From contig QZKR01000042.1 of assembly GCA_003598065.1 (NCBI GenBank), positions 1 through 64,000 on the forward strand: 64,000 nucleotides of DNA, read 5' to 3'. The notes beneath the pieces are model-generated. The model was not told the DNA's origin and ran no database searches. It saw only the letters and a program-made list of their open reading frames with translations. Positions 1 to 9,369 of the stretch are shown piece by piece (the first letter of the stretch is position 1; each line of letters starts with the position of its first letter). Source of the DNA: Myxococcales bacterium (GTDB lineage Bacteria; Myxococcota_A; SURF-8). A program made the translations under genes and the position numbers.

Positions 1-798
1 CTCCAGGATACGCCGATCGGCCTGAAGGCTGGAAGGATTGAGATCGCGGACCGCTGCCCGCCCGGCCACCGCGCCGGCCACGAGCAGGAACGCCGCGCCG
101 GACCAGTCGCCCTCGACCCGATACCGTAAAGGCCGGTAGCTCTGCCTGCCGGGAATATCGAAACGAGTGAGTTCGTTGTCGCAGTCGAGGCCAAGTGCGA
201 AATTTCGTAGAATTTCGAGCGTCATCCTCACATACGGCGCGCTCTTCAAGCCGTTGACGATCAGGGTGGTGTCATTTTCACAAAGCGGCGTCGCCAGCAG
301 CAGGCCGCTTAGAAACTGCGAACTGACGGAGCCATCCACTTCCGCCCGTCCGCCCCGCAAAGGGCCTTGCAGCGTAACGGGGGGAAAACCGTTTTCAGTC
401 CGGACGCGCGCTCCAAGCGCGCGAAGCGGTCCTTCGATCATCCCGATCGGCCGCGCAAGAAGGGAGCCTTTGCCGGTCAGAGCGACCTCACGGTCGAACA
501 GCGCCAGAATCGGCGCAAACATCCGCAGGCTCAAGCCAGCCTCGCCGGCGTTGAAATCACGCCGCCGAGGCTCATTGCCGCCTGTTATGGCGATCGCGTT
601 CGGGCTTTCATTTTCAACCGTCGCGCCCATTCCCCCGATAATCGCCATGGCGGCGTTCGCATCCGCGCTCCTGGACGGGTTCTCAATGACTGTGCGGCCG
701 CGGCACAACCCTGCCGCCGCGATTGCGCGCTGGGTGAGGCTTTTTGACGGCGGGGCGTTAACGGAGCCGTCAATCTCGGAAGAAAACACTAGCTTCAT
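1..798 (-). CDS. aroA: 3-phosphoshikimate 1-carboxyvinyltransferase (EPSP synthase), 3'-truncated by window edge
   Basis: EPSP synthase transfers enolpyruvate from PEP to shikimate-3-phosphate in the cytoplasmic shikimate pathway. I translated the minus strand from the ATG at 798. The frame is open for 266 codons to base 1, so the C-terminal part is missing; the family is about 430 residues. Visible motifs are the N-terminal PPSKSLTQRA (the PSKS.T.RA phosphate-binding signature), a NAGEAGLSLR segment corresponding to the usual NAGT..R motif but with E in place of T, and SVSSQFLSGLLLA, the SSQ.hSGLLha motif. The start overlaps the aroE-aroK fusion by 29 bases, so it is the last visible gene of the hpnC-led operon. 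Identification is secure; the NAGT variant is slightly unusual. Confidence 0.93.
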   Translation of the reverse strand, partial: MKLVFSSEIDGSVNAPPSKSLTQRAIAAAGLCRGRTVIENPSRSADANAAMAIIGGMGATVENESPNAIAITGGNEPRRRDFNAGEAGLSLRMFAPILALFDREVALTGKGSLLARPIGMIEGPLRALGARVRTENGFPPVTLQGPLRGGRAEVDGSVSSQFLSGLLLATPLCENDTTLIVNGLKSAPYVRMTLEILRNFALGLDCDNELTRFDIPGRQSYRPLRYRVEGDWSGAAFLLVAGAVAGRAAVRDLNPSSLQADRRILE

Positions 799-2083
799 TG
801 AGAATCCTTGCGGCGACTTCAGCGGGATCGCCGTCGTCGGCTTTGACGAGAAGGTCCGCTGTCTGAAAATACGTATCCTGGCGCTCTTGATATAAGCGGG
901 CAATTGCTTCATCGGAACAGTGCAACAACGGCCGATTGCGGTCATCCACCCTTCCCAAACAGGTTCCAAGCGGCGCATACAGCCAAACCACCGTTCCAAA
1001 GGACTTCAGAAAGACTCGGATGTCTTTATTGGCGACGGCGCCGCCTCCCACTGAAAGAATTGTTCGACGCCGGCCTCTCTGACGAAGGATTTCGGCAAGC
1101 TCCAATTCCCGGAAAGCCGCTTCGCCTTTTGTTGCAAATATTTCCGAGATGCTCATCCCGGCGTTTTGCTCAATCGCTTGATCCGTATCCACAAAATCAA
1201 AATCGAGCCGTCGGGCTAAAGCACGGCCGACCGTGGTTTTCCCCGCCCCCATGAATCCGATCAAAACGACGCTCGTCGTTTTTACCATGCTCTGTCGGGC
1301 GCTGTTCAAGGCATGCCGGGCGCTTTCGGACGACACCCGCCTTCCATGAAAAATAGTGAAAGCTTCAACCGCTTGATGCAACAACCAACGCTCGCCGCCC
1401 AGATAACGGGCGCCTATCGATTCTGTCTCGTCTTTCAGGTCGGGCGCGCGATAATTGGCCTCCAGCACGAGACAACCTCGCGGCAAGGACGAGATTCCGG
1501 GCCATTGCCCGGCGACGCCTTCCGGCAAGCAGGAAACCACAATCTCAGCGCGGGGCAGGGCGATATCCAGCTGGTCGAGAGCGACGCCGACGCCATCGAC
1601 AAGCTCCGCCAAGATCATGGCTTTTTCCCGAGTGCGATTGGCCACGATAATTTCGGCGGCTTCGGCTTTTTTCAATCCGAACGCCGCCGCCCGCGCCGCC
1701 CCTCCCGCGCCGAGAATCAAGCACCTCTTCCCTAGAGGGTGACAATTGGCTTCCTGTAAGGCCGCGACCACGCCGAAAGCATCCGTATTGTAACCGCGAA
1801 GGTTTCCATTACGGGAAACCAGGGTATTGACGGCTCCAATCTCCATGGCCATATGGTCGTGGCTTGACAACAAACGGCAAAGATCCTGTTTTAGCGGGGA
1901 CGTTGCGTTCGCCCCGGACAAACCGAGCTCATCGTAAAGCATCAGCGCCTGGGCGGCGCGAGGCTCGGAAATCCGGATATACGCCGCATCAATTCCGCAC
2001 GTCCCGAAAAAAGCCTTGAACAGAATCGGGCTCAGACTGTGCATGACCGGTCGCCCGAACACGGCGTGACGTTTCATCGCCAT
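770..2083 (-). CDS. aroEK: shikimate dehydrogenase-shikimate kinase fusion
   Basis: This is a single 437-residue reading frame carrying two consecutive shikimate-pathway enzymes. Residues 1-265 are AroE: HSLSP at 15-19 binds shikimate, the catalytic pair is Lys65 (ATSPLK) and Asp101 (GYNTDAFG), and GAGGAARA is the NADP-binding loop. Residues about 272-437 are AroK: GFMGAGKTT is the P-loop, DTD follows, and VGGGAV is the shikimate-binding glycine motif. It reduces 3-dehydroshikimate and phosphorylates the product. The ATG at 2083 is used here, but the ATG at 2077 gives an exact ATGA overlap with the aroD stop and is an equally good start. No frameshift is needed to join the domains, so the fusion looks genuine. 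Confidence 0.93.
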   Translation of the reverse strand: MAMKRHAVFGRPVMHSLSPILFKAFFGTCGIDAAYIRISEPRAAQALMLYDELGLSGANATSPLKQDLCRLLSSHDHMAMEIGAVNTLVSRNGNLRGYNTDAFGVVAALQEANCHPLGKRCLILGAGGAARAAAFGLKKAEAAEIIVANRTREKAMILAELVDGVGVALDQLDIALPRAEIVVSCLPEGVAGQWPGISSLPRGCLVLEANYRAPDLKDETESIGARYLGGERWLLHQAVEAFTIFHGRRVSSESARHALNSARQSMVKTTSVVLIGFMGAGKTTVGRALARRLDFDFVDTDQAIEQNAGMSISEIFATKGEAAFRELELAEILRQRGRRRTILSVGGGAVANKDIRVFLKSFGTVVWLYAPLGTCLGRVDDRNRPLLHCSDEAIARLYQERQDTYFQTADLLVKADDGDPAEVAARILNEASVFFRD

Positions 2084-2769
2084 TCCAACCTTACGGCCTC
2101 CAGCGCGTGGCTCAAAGCCGCGAGATCCGGCTGCCCCTCCGCCGTTTCATAGTCCGGCTCGGGGGCCGCATAGGTGAACGCCGCGCCGGCGAGCAGCGCC
2201 GCCACGCGGGCCTGCAACCCCAATGTTCCCATTCCGACGGGAATGATCGGACGGTCGTCGTCCAGAAGCCCTACCAGCCTGGCCAGGTCCCGGCCGGTGC
2301 GCACCATGCAAGCCAGCTTCACGTAATCGGCGCCCGCCGAAAAGCATTCCTCGGCCAGATCGGAAAGAAAGCTCTCTTCCGGCATCCGCGCGAATTCGTG
2401 ATAGGAAAGGATGAGAAACGCATTGCGCTCCTTGGTTGCTTTCACGATCGCATCCCGCAGCCGCGGCGGCTCCCTTATATCGACATCGACCAGCTTTGCG
2501 CCCGAGGCGATGGCGGCAAGCAGGCTCCGCTCGCGAACCCCGTCGTCCGAATCGCATTGGCGGTAGGTGGCGATCAGGTTGGGGTGACGCCCGAATATCT
2601 CCCGCGCCGTTTCCGGCGTGGCGCCTAGGCGATCCATGCGGATTTCGGCGAATGCCAGATGGGCAAGACGATGCTTGATTTTTTCCAGGGGTTCGGCGCC
2701 CAGCGAAACACAGATGGGTGACGGAAACTTGTGCGCCGCCCGCTTGGCTTTTGTCGAAGCCGGGGCCAC
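2074..2769 (-). CDS. aroD: type I 3-dehydroquinate dehydratase
   Basis: AroD dehydrates 3-dehydroquinate to 3-dehydroshikimate by a Schiff-base mechanism. The 231-residue product has the type I signature: EIRMD (Glu42, Arg44) for substrate binding, SYHEF with catalytic His124, and DYVKLA with Schiff-base Lys151. The family length is 220-250 residues. The start is a GTG two bases after the stop of the NtrC-type gene, and the 3' end overlaps the aroE-aroK fusion. It is therefore co-transcribed with hpnCDE and the two-component genes. The weak upstream ribosome-binding sequence suggests translational coupling to the gene before it. Confidence 0.93.
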   Translation of the reverse strand: MAPASTKAKRAAHKFPSPICVSLGAEPLEKIKHRLAHLAFAEIRMDRLGATPETAREIFGRHPNLIATYRQCDSDDGVRERSLLAAIASGAKLVDVDIREPPRLRDAIVKATKERNAFLILSYHEFARMPEESFLSDLAEECFSAGADYVKLACMVRTGRDLARLVGLLDDDRPIIPVGMGTLGLQARVAALLAGAAFTYAAPEPDYETAEGQPDLAALSHALEAVRLEWR

Positions 2770-2770
2770 G

Positions 2771-4189
2771 CTAATCCCCGTTATCGTTCAGCTCGTACTT
2801 TTCCAATCGCCGGATGAGCTGAAAACGGCTGATGCCGAGTTGCCTGGCGGCCTCGGTCTTGACGCCTTTGGCCTGCTTGAGCGCATAGATGATCATTTTC
2901 TTTTCGAATGTCTCCAGGGTATCGATTCCGGGTATGAAGCTCACCGGCACGCGCTGGAAGGAATCGCCCTGAACGCCTTCGCCGGAAATCCGCCGCAGCA
3001 TGCGCTCCGGAAAATGGTGTACGCCGATCGACTCCCCCTCCGCCATGATCACCGCGCGCTCGATAACGTTCTTCAGTTCTCGGACGTTCCCCGGATAGTC
3101 GTATTGCATGAGGAGATCGTGAACTTCCTTGGAAAACGGCTGCGGCGCCCGGCCAAGCTTCCTCGACACGAAGTAGAGAAAGTGTTCCGCCAAGGCAAGA
3201 ATGTCCTCCTGCCGCTCGCGCAACGGCGGGATATGGATTGGAAAAACAGACAGCCGCTGATACAGATCGAAACGGAACCGCCCCTGATCGACCCATTCCT
3301 TCAGATCGCGGTTCGTGGCCGCGACAATTCGCGCCTTGATATCTTGTTGCTGGACGGATCCGACGCGCTGGCATTTCCGCGACTCCAGGACGCGAAGCAG
3401 CTTCCCCTGTAGGTCCAAGCTCATCTCACCGATTTCATCCAGAAAAATCGTGCCCTTTCCAGCCTGAACAAACGCGCCTTCCGTCGTACGATCGGCGCCG
3501 GTAAACGCGCCTTTCTCGTGCCCGAACAGCAGGCTCTCCACCAGGTTATGAGGTAACGCCACGCAGTCCACGGGGATAAAAGGAGTTCCCGCAGGCACGG
3601 ATTGCCGGTGGAGTTGCATGGCTGCAACCTCCTTCCCGACCCCCGATTCGCCGCTCAGCAGGACCGTCGTTTCGGGGCTGCTGGCGACCTTGCGGATTTT
3701 GTCCATGACATGCAGAAGATTGGATGATTTTCCGAGCAGGCCTTCGCGTTTGTGTTCCTCCCACCCCTCGATGCCTTCCCGTACGCGTTCCATCCGCTGG
3801 AGTTTGAGGATTTTCTCGATGATCGGCTTCACCGTCGTCTGCTTGACGAGGTAATCCTCGGCGCCCTGCCGGATGGCTTGGATGGCGTTGGGAATCGTTT
3901 CGAACGCCGTCATCATGACGATGGACGTGCGGAGCTGGCGTGAAAGCAGCAGAGGAATGATGCGGATGCCGTCGTCATCCGGCAATTTGTGATCGAGCAG
4001 AATGACGTTGTAATGCCTATTGTCCGCCAGGTCGAGAGCTTCGGCGGCGCTGTAGGCCAGATCGGCCGTCATGCCCTGTCGCTCGATCGCGCGCCCCAAC
4101 GCCTGGGCGAAATAATGCTCGTCGTCCACGATCAAGACTCGGAAATTCTCGGTCTCCTCCGAAACCATGTTTAGTTCGTGTTCTTTCAC
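2771..4189 (-). CDS. NtrC-family sigma-54-dependent response regulator
   Basis: The protein has a receiver domain (phosphoacceptor Asp in VILLDHKLPDDDG), a central AAA+ domain and a C-terminal Fis-type helix-turn-helix (TEAARQLGISRFQL). The AAA+ domain carries Walker A GESGVGKE, the sigma-54-contacting GAFTGA loop and Walker B GTIFLDEIGE. Such proteins hydrolyse ATP to open sigma-54 promoters. The frame could start earlier at 4228, but the GTG at 4189 overlaps the kinase stop as GTGA and has AAGGTGAT about six bases upstream, so I place the start there (472 residues). Its cognate kinase is the preceding gene. Four sigma-54 elements in this window drive the surrounding isoprenoid operons and are its probable targets (inference). 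Confidence 0.95.
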   Translation of the reverse strand: MKEHELNMVSEETENFRVLIVDDEHYFAQALGRAIERQGMTADLAYSAAEALDLADNRHYNVILLDHKLPDDDGIRIIPLLLSRQLRTSIVMMTAFETIPNAIQAIRQGAEDYLVKQTTVKPIIEKILKLQRMERVREGIEGWEEHKREGLLGKSSNLLHVMDKIRKVASSPETTVLLSGESGVGKEVAAMQLHRQSVPAGTPFIPVDCVALPHNLVESLLFGHEKGAFTGADRTTEGAFVQAGKGTIFLDEIGEMSLDLQGKLLRVLESRKCQRVGSVQQQDIKARIVAATNRDLKEWVDQGRFRFDLYQRLSVFPIHIPPLRERQEDILALAEHFLYFVSRKLGRAPQPFSKEVHDLLMQYDYPGNVRELKNVIERAVIMAEGESIGVHHFPERMLRRISGEGVQGDSFQRVPVSFIPGIDTLETFEKKMIIYALKQAKGVKTEAARQLGISRFQLIRRLEKYELNDNGD

Positions 4190-6093
4190 GGCGCTATCAC
4201 CTTCGGCAAAAAAACCTCGGCTCGACACCCGCCGCCGGCGCGATTCTTCAGTTCGATGGTTCCCCCGTGGGTGGTCACGATCTTGCGGCAGACCGTCAAG
4301 CCCAGGCCGGTGCCGTTTTTCTTCGTCGTGTAAAACGGTGCGAAATAGTCCGCCGATCCCGATGAAATACCCGGCCCTTCGTCATCGATGTAAATCACGA
4401 TGGACTTGTCGCCGCTGTCCGCATGGCAGGTCACAACGCTATTGCCCGGGCAAGCTTCCAGCCCATTGAGCAGCAGATTGAAGAAGACGTGCTTCATGCC
4501 TTCGTAGTCGGCGAAAACATGCAGATCCTGCGGCAGATTCACCTCGATGCGCTTGCCGCTGGTTTTCCGCAGTCCCAGCAGAATATTGCGGACGTCGTCG
4601 ATAACCTCGCGAATGGATATGCGCGAAATCCCGGCATTCTGTTTCACGGCCAGGGAGAGGTAATCCTTGAGGATCATATCCAGACGGGAGATTTCCCGAG
4701 ACATGCCGCGGAGCATCTCGTCGCTGTCTTTATCGAGGTGCAGGTCCAGCTCCATCGATTCGAGGGAAGCGCCGATGGCCAGCAGGGGGTTGCGAATCTC
4801 ATGGGCGAGCTGCGCGGCCATCTCGCCCATGCTGGCCAGACGCTCTTGCCGGGATAGTTGCATCCTTCCGCAGGCGCAGTCGGCATCGGATGGTTCCTGG
4901 TGGGGTTCGGTCAACAACACGAGATAACCGACGACCCGGTTCTTCTCGTCAGCCAAAAGCACCGCCTCCACCTTGCCGACAAACTCCTCGCCGTTCTTCC
5001 GCAAGGCCGTGGTGGTTTCCTCGTAATGCCCGTTGGAAATGAATAAGAACTGGTGGTTCAATATCGTGCGGATATCCTGGCTGTTCTTGAAGATCGTGGC
5101 GATGTCCCGGCCGATGAGTTCCGCTTCCGAATACCCCAAAAGAAGCTGGGTGCTTTCGTTGCAAGAAGTAATTCGGAATGCCGGATCCACGAGCAGGGCC
5201 GGCGCGGATTTGCAGAAAGCGATCTGTAACAAGTGGGCCTGGATGGAGGAATCGGCCTTTTTCACCGTGCGGCGGATATCGCAGAGCGCATGGGGGATCT
5301 CGTCTACTTTCATAAACGTTACGTCGATTTCGTACTTCCCAAGGTCCGGATTGGATAAGGCCAGCCGACGCGGCGGCTCGAATCTTTCCATGTCGGAGGC
5401 CAAACAGTCCCCGGCGAAGGCGATAGCCTCCCGGATAACGTCGCTCGGCAATGGATCTTCGCTAGGCCTTGGCGCCGATTCACCTTTAACGACGCCGTTT
5501 TTCCCAATCAGATACCGCGCGAGAACGCCGTCTGACGCCGAAGGCCGCTGATCTGGCCAGAACGATGACCGCGCGTCGTTCTCAATGATCTCGCCGATGC
5601 GGTTGGCGTACCGGATAAGGATTTCGCGCTGCTGCGGACTAAAAGGGTGCGTGGTGCTTTTTTCGAAAACGATGACGCCGTAAATGTTGACCTCGCTCGT
5701 GATCGGCACGCAGATATACCGGTGGTTGCCGATCAGATCGTCAACGGTCTTCAGGGCGTCATCGGGGAAGGCGTTCTTCGCCAGTTCCTGGATGCTGGAC
5801 GCCTCCAGCACGATGCGGTCGCGCCACGCCTTGAAAATGAGGGTCTCCTGAGCCAGAGCAAACGGATAGACCGCATCGTTCAGACTAAGACCCATTGTCA
5901 AGCCCAGCCGTTGCTCGACTTCTCCCAGCTCGACGTGCTTTTCCACCACCAGCCCGACCTGGATGCGGATTTCCTCGCGCGAACGGTTGAAGACGATCAA
6001 ATTGGCCGAGCCGCACCCCAGGATTTTGGCCGCGCCTCGCAAAATGGATTCCAGGATTTCGTTCTGGGATATTCGCCGGTTTTCCATCATCAT
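4186..6093 (-). CDS. cytosolic GAF/PAS sensor histidine kinase
   Basis: About 635 residues. The N-terminal half is a GAF-like sensor region, a PAS domain (LLVDPAFRITSCNESTQLLL onward) follows, then a HisKA dimerisation domain with phosphoacceptor His in LAHEIRNPL, then a HATPase_c domain with the N box (FNLLLNGLEA), DEGPGIS and GTGLGL. No membrane segment is visible, so it should sense a cytoplasmic cue. A longer frame begins at 6243 but would overlap hpnE; the ATG at 6093 has GGAGA six bases upstream. It overlaps the NtrC gene by four bases, making the pair an obvious two-component system inside a squalene/shikimate operon. The ligand is unknown. Confidence 0.93.
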   Translation of the reverse strand: MMMENRRISQNEILESILRGAAKILGCGSANLIVFNRSREEIRIQVGLVVEKHVELGEVEQRLGLTMGLSLNDAVYPFALAQETLIFKAWRDRIVLEASSIQELAKNAFPDDALKTVDDLIGNHRYICVPITSEVNIYGVIVFEKSTTHPFSPQQREILIRYANRIGEIIENDARSSFWPDQRPSASDGVLARYLIGKNGVVKGESAPRPSEDPLPSDVIREAIAFAGDCLASDMERFEPPRRLALSNPDLGKYEIDVTFMKVDEIPHALCDIRRTVKKADSSIQAHLLQIAFCKSAPALLVDPAFRITSCNESTQLLLGYSEAELIGRDIATIFKNSQDIRTILNHQFLFISNGHYEETTTALRKNGEEFVGKVEAVLLADEKNRVVGYLVLLTEPHQEPSDADCACGRMQLSRQERLASMGEMAAQLAHEIRNPLLAIGASLESMELDLHLDKDSDEMLRGMSREISRLDMILKDYLSLAVKQNAGISRISIREVIDDVRNILLGLRKTSGKRIEVNLPQDLHVFADYEGMKHVFFNLLLNGLEACPGNSVVTCHADSGDKSIVIYIDDEGPGISSGSADYFAPFYTTKKNGTGLGLTVCRKIVTTHGGTIELKNRAGGGCRAEVFLPKVIAP

Positions 6094-6128
6094 CAGCATT
6101 CTCCGAGATGTCCGTCCAAGGGGTAAGA

Positions 6129-7481
6129 TTATAATGAGCGCCCATGGAACATACCAGGGTTCTCTTTCGTCACGGCTTCCGCCGCCATAAAGCCGCTTTT
6201 CACGGCGCTTTCCATGGTTCCCGGTAAGCCCGTGTCGATCCAATCGCCAGCCAGAAAAAGATTGGGTATCCCCGTTTCCGGCCGGGGCCGTTTTTCGGCC
6301 AATCCCGCCCGCGCGCGAAACGTCGCCCGGAAATCCCGAATCAGCATGTGACGCGCGACCTTCGCCCCCCGGGCTTCCGGAAAATACCGCCGTATTTCAC
6401 CGATAACCGTTTCAAGGAAAGCCTCCCGTGGAAGCTCAATGTCATCGGCGGCGCTGATGACGACTGAAACCCGATATCCGCCGCCGGAACCGTTCGCCTG
6501 ATGATTGAATATCCACTGCGCCTTCGTCCCTAGCAGTCCGGCGTATGGGTAGCGCAGCCAGGGGCGATCGTACCACAATTCAAGGGAAACAATCGGCGAC
6601 GGTTCAAAGTCGGTTGTAATCCGTCCCAGCTTTGAGAGCGCCGGGGATGTTTTCAGAACCGGCTCCAACGCCCACGGCGGAAGCGCCAGGATCACGGCGT
6701 CGGCGCGAATAGTTCCCGCCTCCGCCGTCTGAACGCCAGCCGCTCCGCCATCCCGGAATTCCAGTCCCGTGACCCTGCAATTTGCAAGCATTCGCCCGTT
6801 TTTCCGGCGAATGCGATCGAGAGCCGGCTGAAGCAGCAGATCGTGAAGCGTTCCCGTTGGTAGTAGAGGCTGGGCGTCCGTTCGACGGGCGAAAAACCCC
6901 TTCGACAACACCACCGCCAGCAGTAACGCGGACGCTTCCGCCAGGGGCGTGTTGAGCGTCGCCAGCGCCAACGGTTCCCAGAAATCCCGGATAGCGGCCG
7001 GAGTCTGGTGATGCCGGCGAAGCCAGTCCAGCGCCGTTGTCCGGTCCAGTTTCACCGGTCGAAGGCGGGACTGGATCTTGGCCGCCAGCATCGGCCGCCC
7101 CAGGTTCAACCGGTCTTTCACGGACAATTGCGACAAATGGAACAGACCGGGGAGCGCATGCAAGGGGGCCGGCAGCCGCCCGATTCTGTATGGGCGCCGT
7201 TTCCCATCCTGGGTGACAAAGGGCGTTGCTTCGGTTACGGGAAGCAACTGGTTGCGAGTGCCGAGGCGATCTAGAAGTTTCAGTGTGTGGTGGTACGCTC
7301 CCAGCATCAGGTGCTGTCCCCAGTCGATGAACGTCTCCCCGTTCATCGCGGACACGCGCCGGATGCGGCCGCCGGGCGTTTTGTGGCGCTCCAGCAGCGT
7401 CACCTCATAGCCAGCTTCTGTCAGCAGGACGCTGGCGGTCAAGCCGGCCAGACCGGCGCCCACGATCGCAATGTGCTTCAC
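6129..7481 (-). CDS. hpnE: hydroxysqualene dehydroxylase (FAD-dependent amine-oxidase fold)
   Basis: HpnE reduces hydroxysqualene to squalene, the last HpnCDE step from farnesyl diphosphate. The 450-residue product starts with the Rossmann FAD-binding motif IVGAGLAGLTASVLL, followed by ERHKTPGGR, the family's DWGQHLMLGAYHHTL segment, LATLNTPLAEAS and a C-terminal FAD motif NLFLAGDWIDTGLPGTMESA. The frame stays open to 8153, but that extension is hpnD read out of frame. The GTG at 7481 overlaps the hpnD stop as GTGA and is the logical start. The homologous alternative, a phytoene desaturase, is less likely given the adjacent hpnC and hpnD. Confidence 0.92.
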   Translation of the reverse strand: MKHIAIVGAGLAGLTASVLLTEAGYEVTLLERHKTPGGRIRRVSAMNGETFIDWGQHLMLGAYHHTLKLLDRLGTRNQLLPVTEATPFVTQDGKRRPYRIGRLPAPLHALPGLFHLSQLSVKDRLNLGRPMLAAKIQSRLRPVKLDRTTALDWLRRHHQTPAAIRDFWEPLALATLNTPLAEASALLLAVVLSKGFFARRTDAQPLLPTGTLHDLLLQPALDRIRRKNGRMLANCRVTGLEFRDGGAAGVQTAEAGTIRADAVILALPPWALEPVLKTSPALSKLGRITTDFEPSPIVSLELWYDRPWLRYPYAGLLGTKAQWIFNHQANGSGGGYRVSVVISAADDIELPREAFLETVIGEIRRYFPEARGAKVARHMLIRDFRATFRARAGLAEKRPRPETGIPNLFLAGDWIDTGLPGTMESAVKSGFMAAEAVTKENPGMFHGRSL

Positions 7482-8338
7482 AGCCAGTTGCTCGCCAGCA
7501 CGGAAGGATGGAGGCGGTGCTTCAGGGCCACGACGATCTTTTCGCGCTTGCCGATCGAGATTCGATCCCGAAACACCATGAAGTCGCGTGCTTCCAATTG
7601 CCGGAACAACATCCAGTAAGTTTCGCGCAGGGCCTCGGCGAAGTAAAAGCGGTGACGTTGTTCGGGCTTCAGCGCGGCTTCGGCCATGCCGTAGAAATGC
7701 CGCGTGCGCGCCGCCTCGAATCGCAAGAGCCGTTTCACCGGCTCCGTCATCCGGCGTTGCAGCAGCTCGCCCTCCCGCACGCCGAATAGCTCCAGATCCT
7801 CCCGCGGCAGATAGATTCGCCCATTGGCCGCGTCTTCCCCCGCGTCGCGCAGGATGTTGGTCATTTGAACGGCCAGACCCGTGAGTTCGGCGTACAGATC
7901 GGCCTCGCCGTTTTTCGCGCCCAGGATGGACAGCACCACCATCCCTACCGCCGAGGCCACGCGGTAACAATATTCGTACAGATCCTCGAACGTCTCGAAG
8001 CGATTCCGCACAAGGTCCAGCTCCACCCCTTCGATAATCAGGTCGAGGTGGCGCTTCCGGATCGAGAAACGATCCTTCGCCCAGAGCAGGGCGTGGCCGA
8101 TGGAATCGTGATCGGGGCATCCCGAATACACCGCATCGATCCGTCTTTTCCATGTTTCGATGGCCAGCCGCGCCTTTTCCGGATCGACCTCTCGGTCCAC
8201 GTCGTCATCCACCTGTCTGCAAAAGGCGTAGAAGGCCGTCATGGCGTCCCGCTGCCGCTCGGGCAGAATCCGGAAAGCAAGAGCGAAGCTCGACCCGGAA
8301 CGTTTGAGGATTTGCCGGCAGGTTTCTAGTGAATCCAT
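7478..8338 (-). CDS. hpnD: presqualene diphosphate synthase
   Basis: HpnD condenses two farnesyl diphosphates into presqualene diphosphate. The trans-prenyl synthase fold is shown by the first Asp-rich motif in AFCRQVDDDVDRE and the second in MTNILRDAGEDAANGRIYLP, plus the squalene/phytoene-synthase segment FAVALRETYWM-like FAEALRETYWM. The ATG at 8338 gives 286 residues, the usual size, with AGAGGA ten bases upstream; an earlier in-frame start at 8389 lies deep in hpnC. It overlaps hpnC by 13 bases and hpnE by four, so the three squalene genes are translationally coupled. Confidence 0.93.
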   Translation of the reverse strand: MDSLETCRQILKRSGSSFALAFRILPERQRDAMTAFYAFCRQVDDDVDREVDPEKARLAIETWKRRIDAVYSGCPDHDSIGHALLWAKDRFSIRKRHLDLIIEGVELDLVRNRFETFEDLYEYCYRVASAVGMVVLSILGAKNGEADLYAELTGLAVQMTNILRDAGEDAANGRIYLPREDLELFGVREGELLQRRMTEPVKRLLRFEAARTRHFYGMAEAALKPEQRHRFYFAEALRETYWMLFRQLEARDFMVFRDRISIGKREKIVVALKHRLHPSVLASNWL

Positions 8339-9300
8339 CGCGACCGTTCCTCTCTGCCGGTCAAACGGGTCAGCCCGGCGCTCAGCCACGCATGCGCGAT
8401 ACGGCGTTTGCCCAAGACGGGACGTTCGCGAACGACTCGCGCGCCGAGATCCTTCACCATTCTCAGCACGGTCCGGCCGCCAAGCCAGACGCCCGCGAAA
8501 TACAGGCTCCCGGGATAAGCGGCGTTCAAGATCAGGTTCCGGCCCGAACGGAAAAGCTCCCGCGTCCGCTGGGCCTCGAAAAGAATCAGGCTATGGACCG
8601 GTTCGGACACGACTCCGCCGAAAATGGCGCTATCCTTCACCTTGTAATGCTCCAGATCCTCCAGCGGCAGGTATAAGCGGTTTTTCTTCGCATCCACCGA
8701 CACGTCCTGCCAAAAATTGGTCAACTGCAACGCCGTGCAAATCTGATCCGACCAACGCCGGTTGTCGTCGTCGTCGTCGTCGAGTATCCGCAGGACGATC
8801 CGTCCTACCGGGTTGGCGGAGCGTTGACAGTAATTCAGCAGGTCTCCGAAGGTTTCGTAACGTGTCGTCCGGCAATCCTGCATGAAGGCGTCGAGCAGAT
8901 CGTGCAGCAAACGCGGCTCGATGGAAAAGCGCGCCATGGCCCAGCTCAACGCCACGAACACCGGATGGGCGGTTCCCTGATCGCCGCATCGATCCAGCTG
9001 CCGCCGCCAGCGATCCAGAAGCGCCTCGCCCACGCCGCGGAATTCGCGCTCGTCCGCAAAATCGTCGGCGATCCGGGCGAACGCATAAACGGCGGCCAGG
9101 GCGTCCCGCTGTTCTTTGTCGAACACTCGAAGGAACACGGGAAAATTCTCGTAATGCGAAAGCGCCAGGTTCATGCAGAAGCGGAAAGACGCATCCAAGC
9201 TCCAACACCCCGCATGAAATGGAGCGCGGCCTCCCCAGGGCGCGAATGCGGAAATCGGTTCCAACGCTTCTTTCGATTGCAGCAGGGTTGTATCCGACAT
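8326..9300 (-). CDS. hpnC: squalene synthase HpnC (presqualene diphosphate to hydroxysqualene)
   Basis: HpnC converts presqualene diphosphate to hydroxysqualene. The 324-residue product has the squalene/phytoene synthase motifs RIADDFADE and LTNFWQDVSVDAKKNRLYLP. The ATG at 9300 (MSDTTLLQ) has a GAGG about nine bases upstream; the frame is open further upstream without support. A short run of GAC/GAT codons produces DDDDDD in the middle of the protein. It is the first gene of the long operon hpnC-hpnD-hpnE-kinase-NtrC-aroD-aroEK-aroA. It lies about 43 bases downstream of the transcription start predicted from the sigma-54 element at 9354-9369. Confidence 0.92.
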   Translation of the reverse strand: MSDTTLLQSKEALEPISAFAPWGGRAPFHAGCWSLDASFRFCMNLALSHYENFPVFLRVFDKEQRDALAAVYAFARIADDFADEREFRGVGEALLDRWRRQLDRCGDQGTAHPVFVALSWAMARFSIEPRLLHDLLDAFMQDCRTTRYETFGDLLNYCQRSANPVGRIVLRILDDDDDDNRRWSDQICTALQLTNFWQDVSVDAKKNRLYLPLEDLEHYKVKDSAIFGGVVSEPVHSLILFEAQRTRELFRSGRNLILNAAYPGSLYFAGVWLGGRTVLRMVKDLGARVVRERPVLGKRRIAHAWLSAGLTRLTGREERSRWIH

Positions 9301-9353
9301 TGGGGCGCCTCGATATCGTTGAACCTTTATAAATTCTCGGCAGGCATCCGATA

Positions 9354-9369
9354 TGCAACCAAGATGCCA
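9354..9369 (-). promoter_or_regulatory. sigma-54 promoter (-24/-12) for the hpnC operon
   Basis: The minus strand reads TGGCATCTTGGTTGCA, matching the consensus TGGCACG-N4-TTGCA with the invariant GG and GC separated by ten bases. The expected start of transcription is about 43 bases before the hpnC ATG. Three more elements of the same form precede the other isoprenoid operons. Confidence 0.75.

Noticed and set aside
7482-8153. N-terminal extension of the HpnE frame by 224 residues
   Set aside because: The extension is Arg/Gly-rich nonsense overlapping hpnD; the FAD motif begins at the GTG at 7481.
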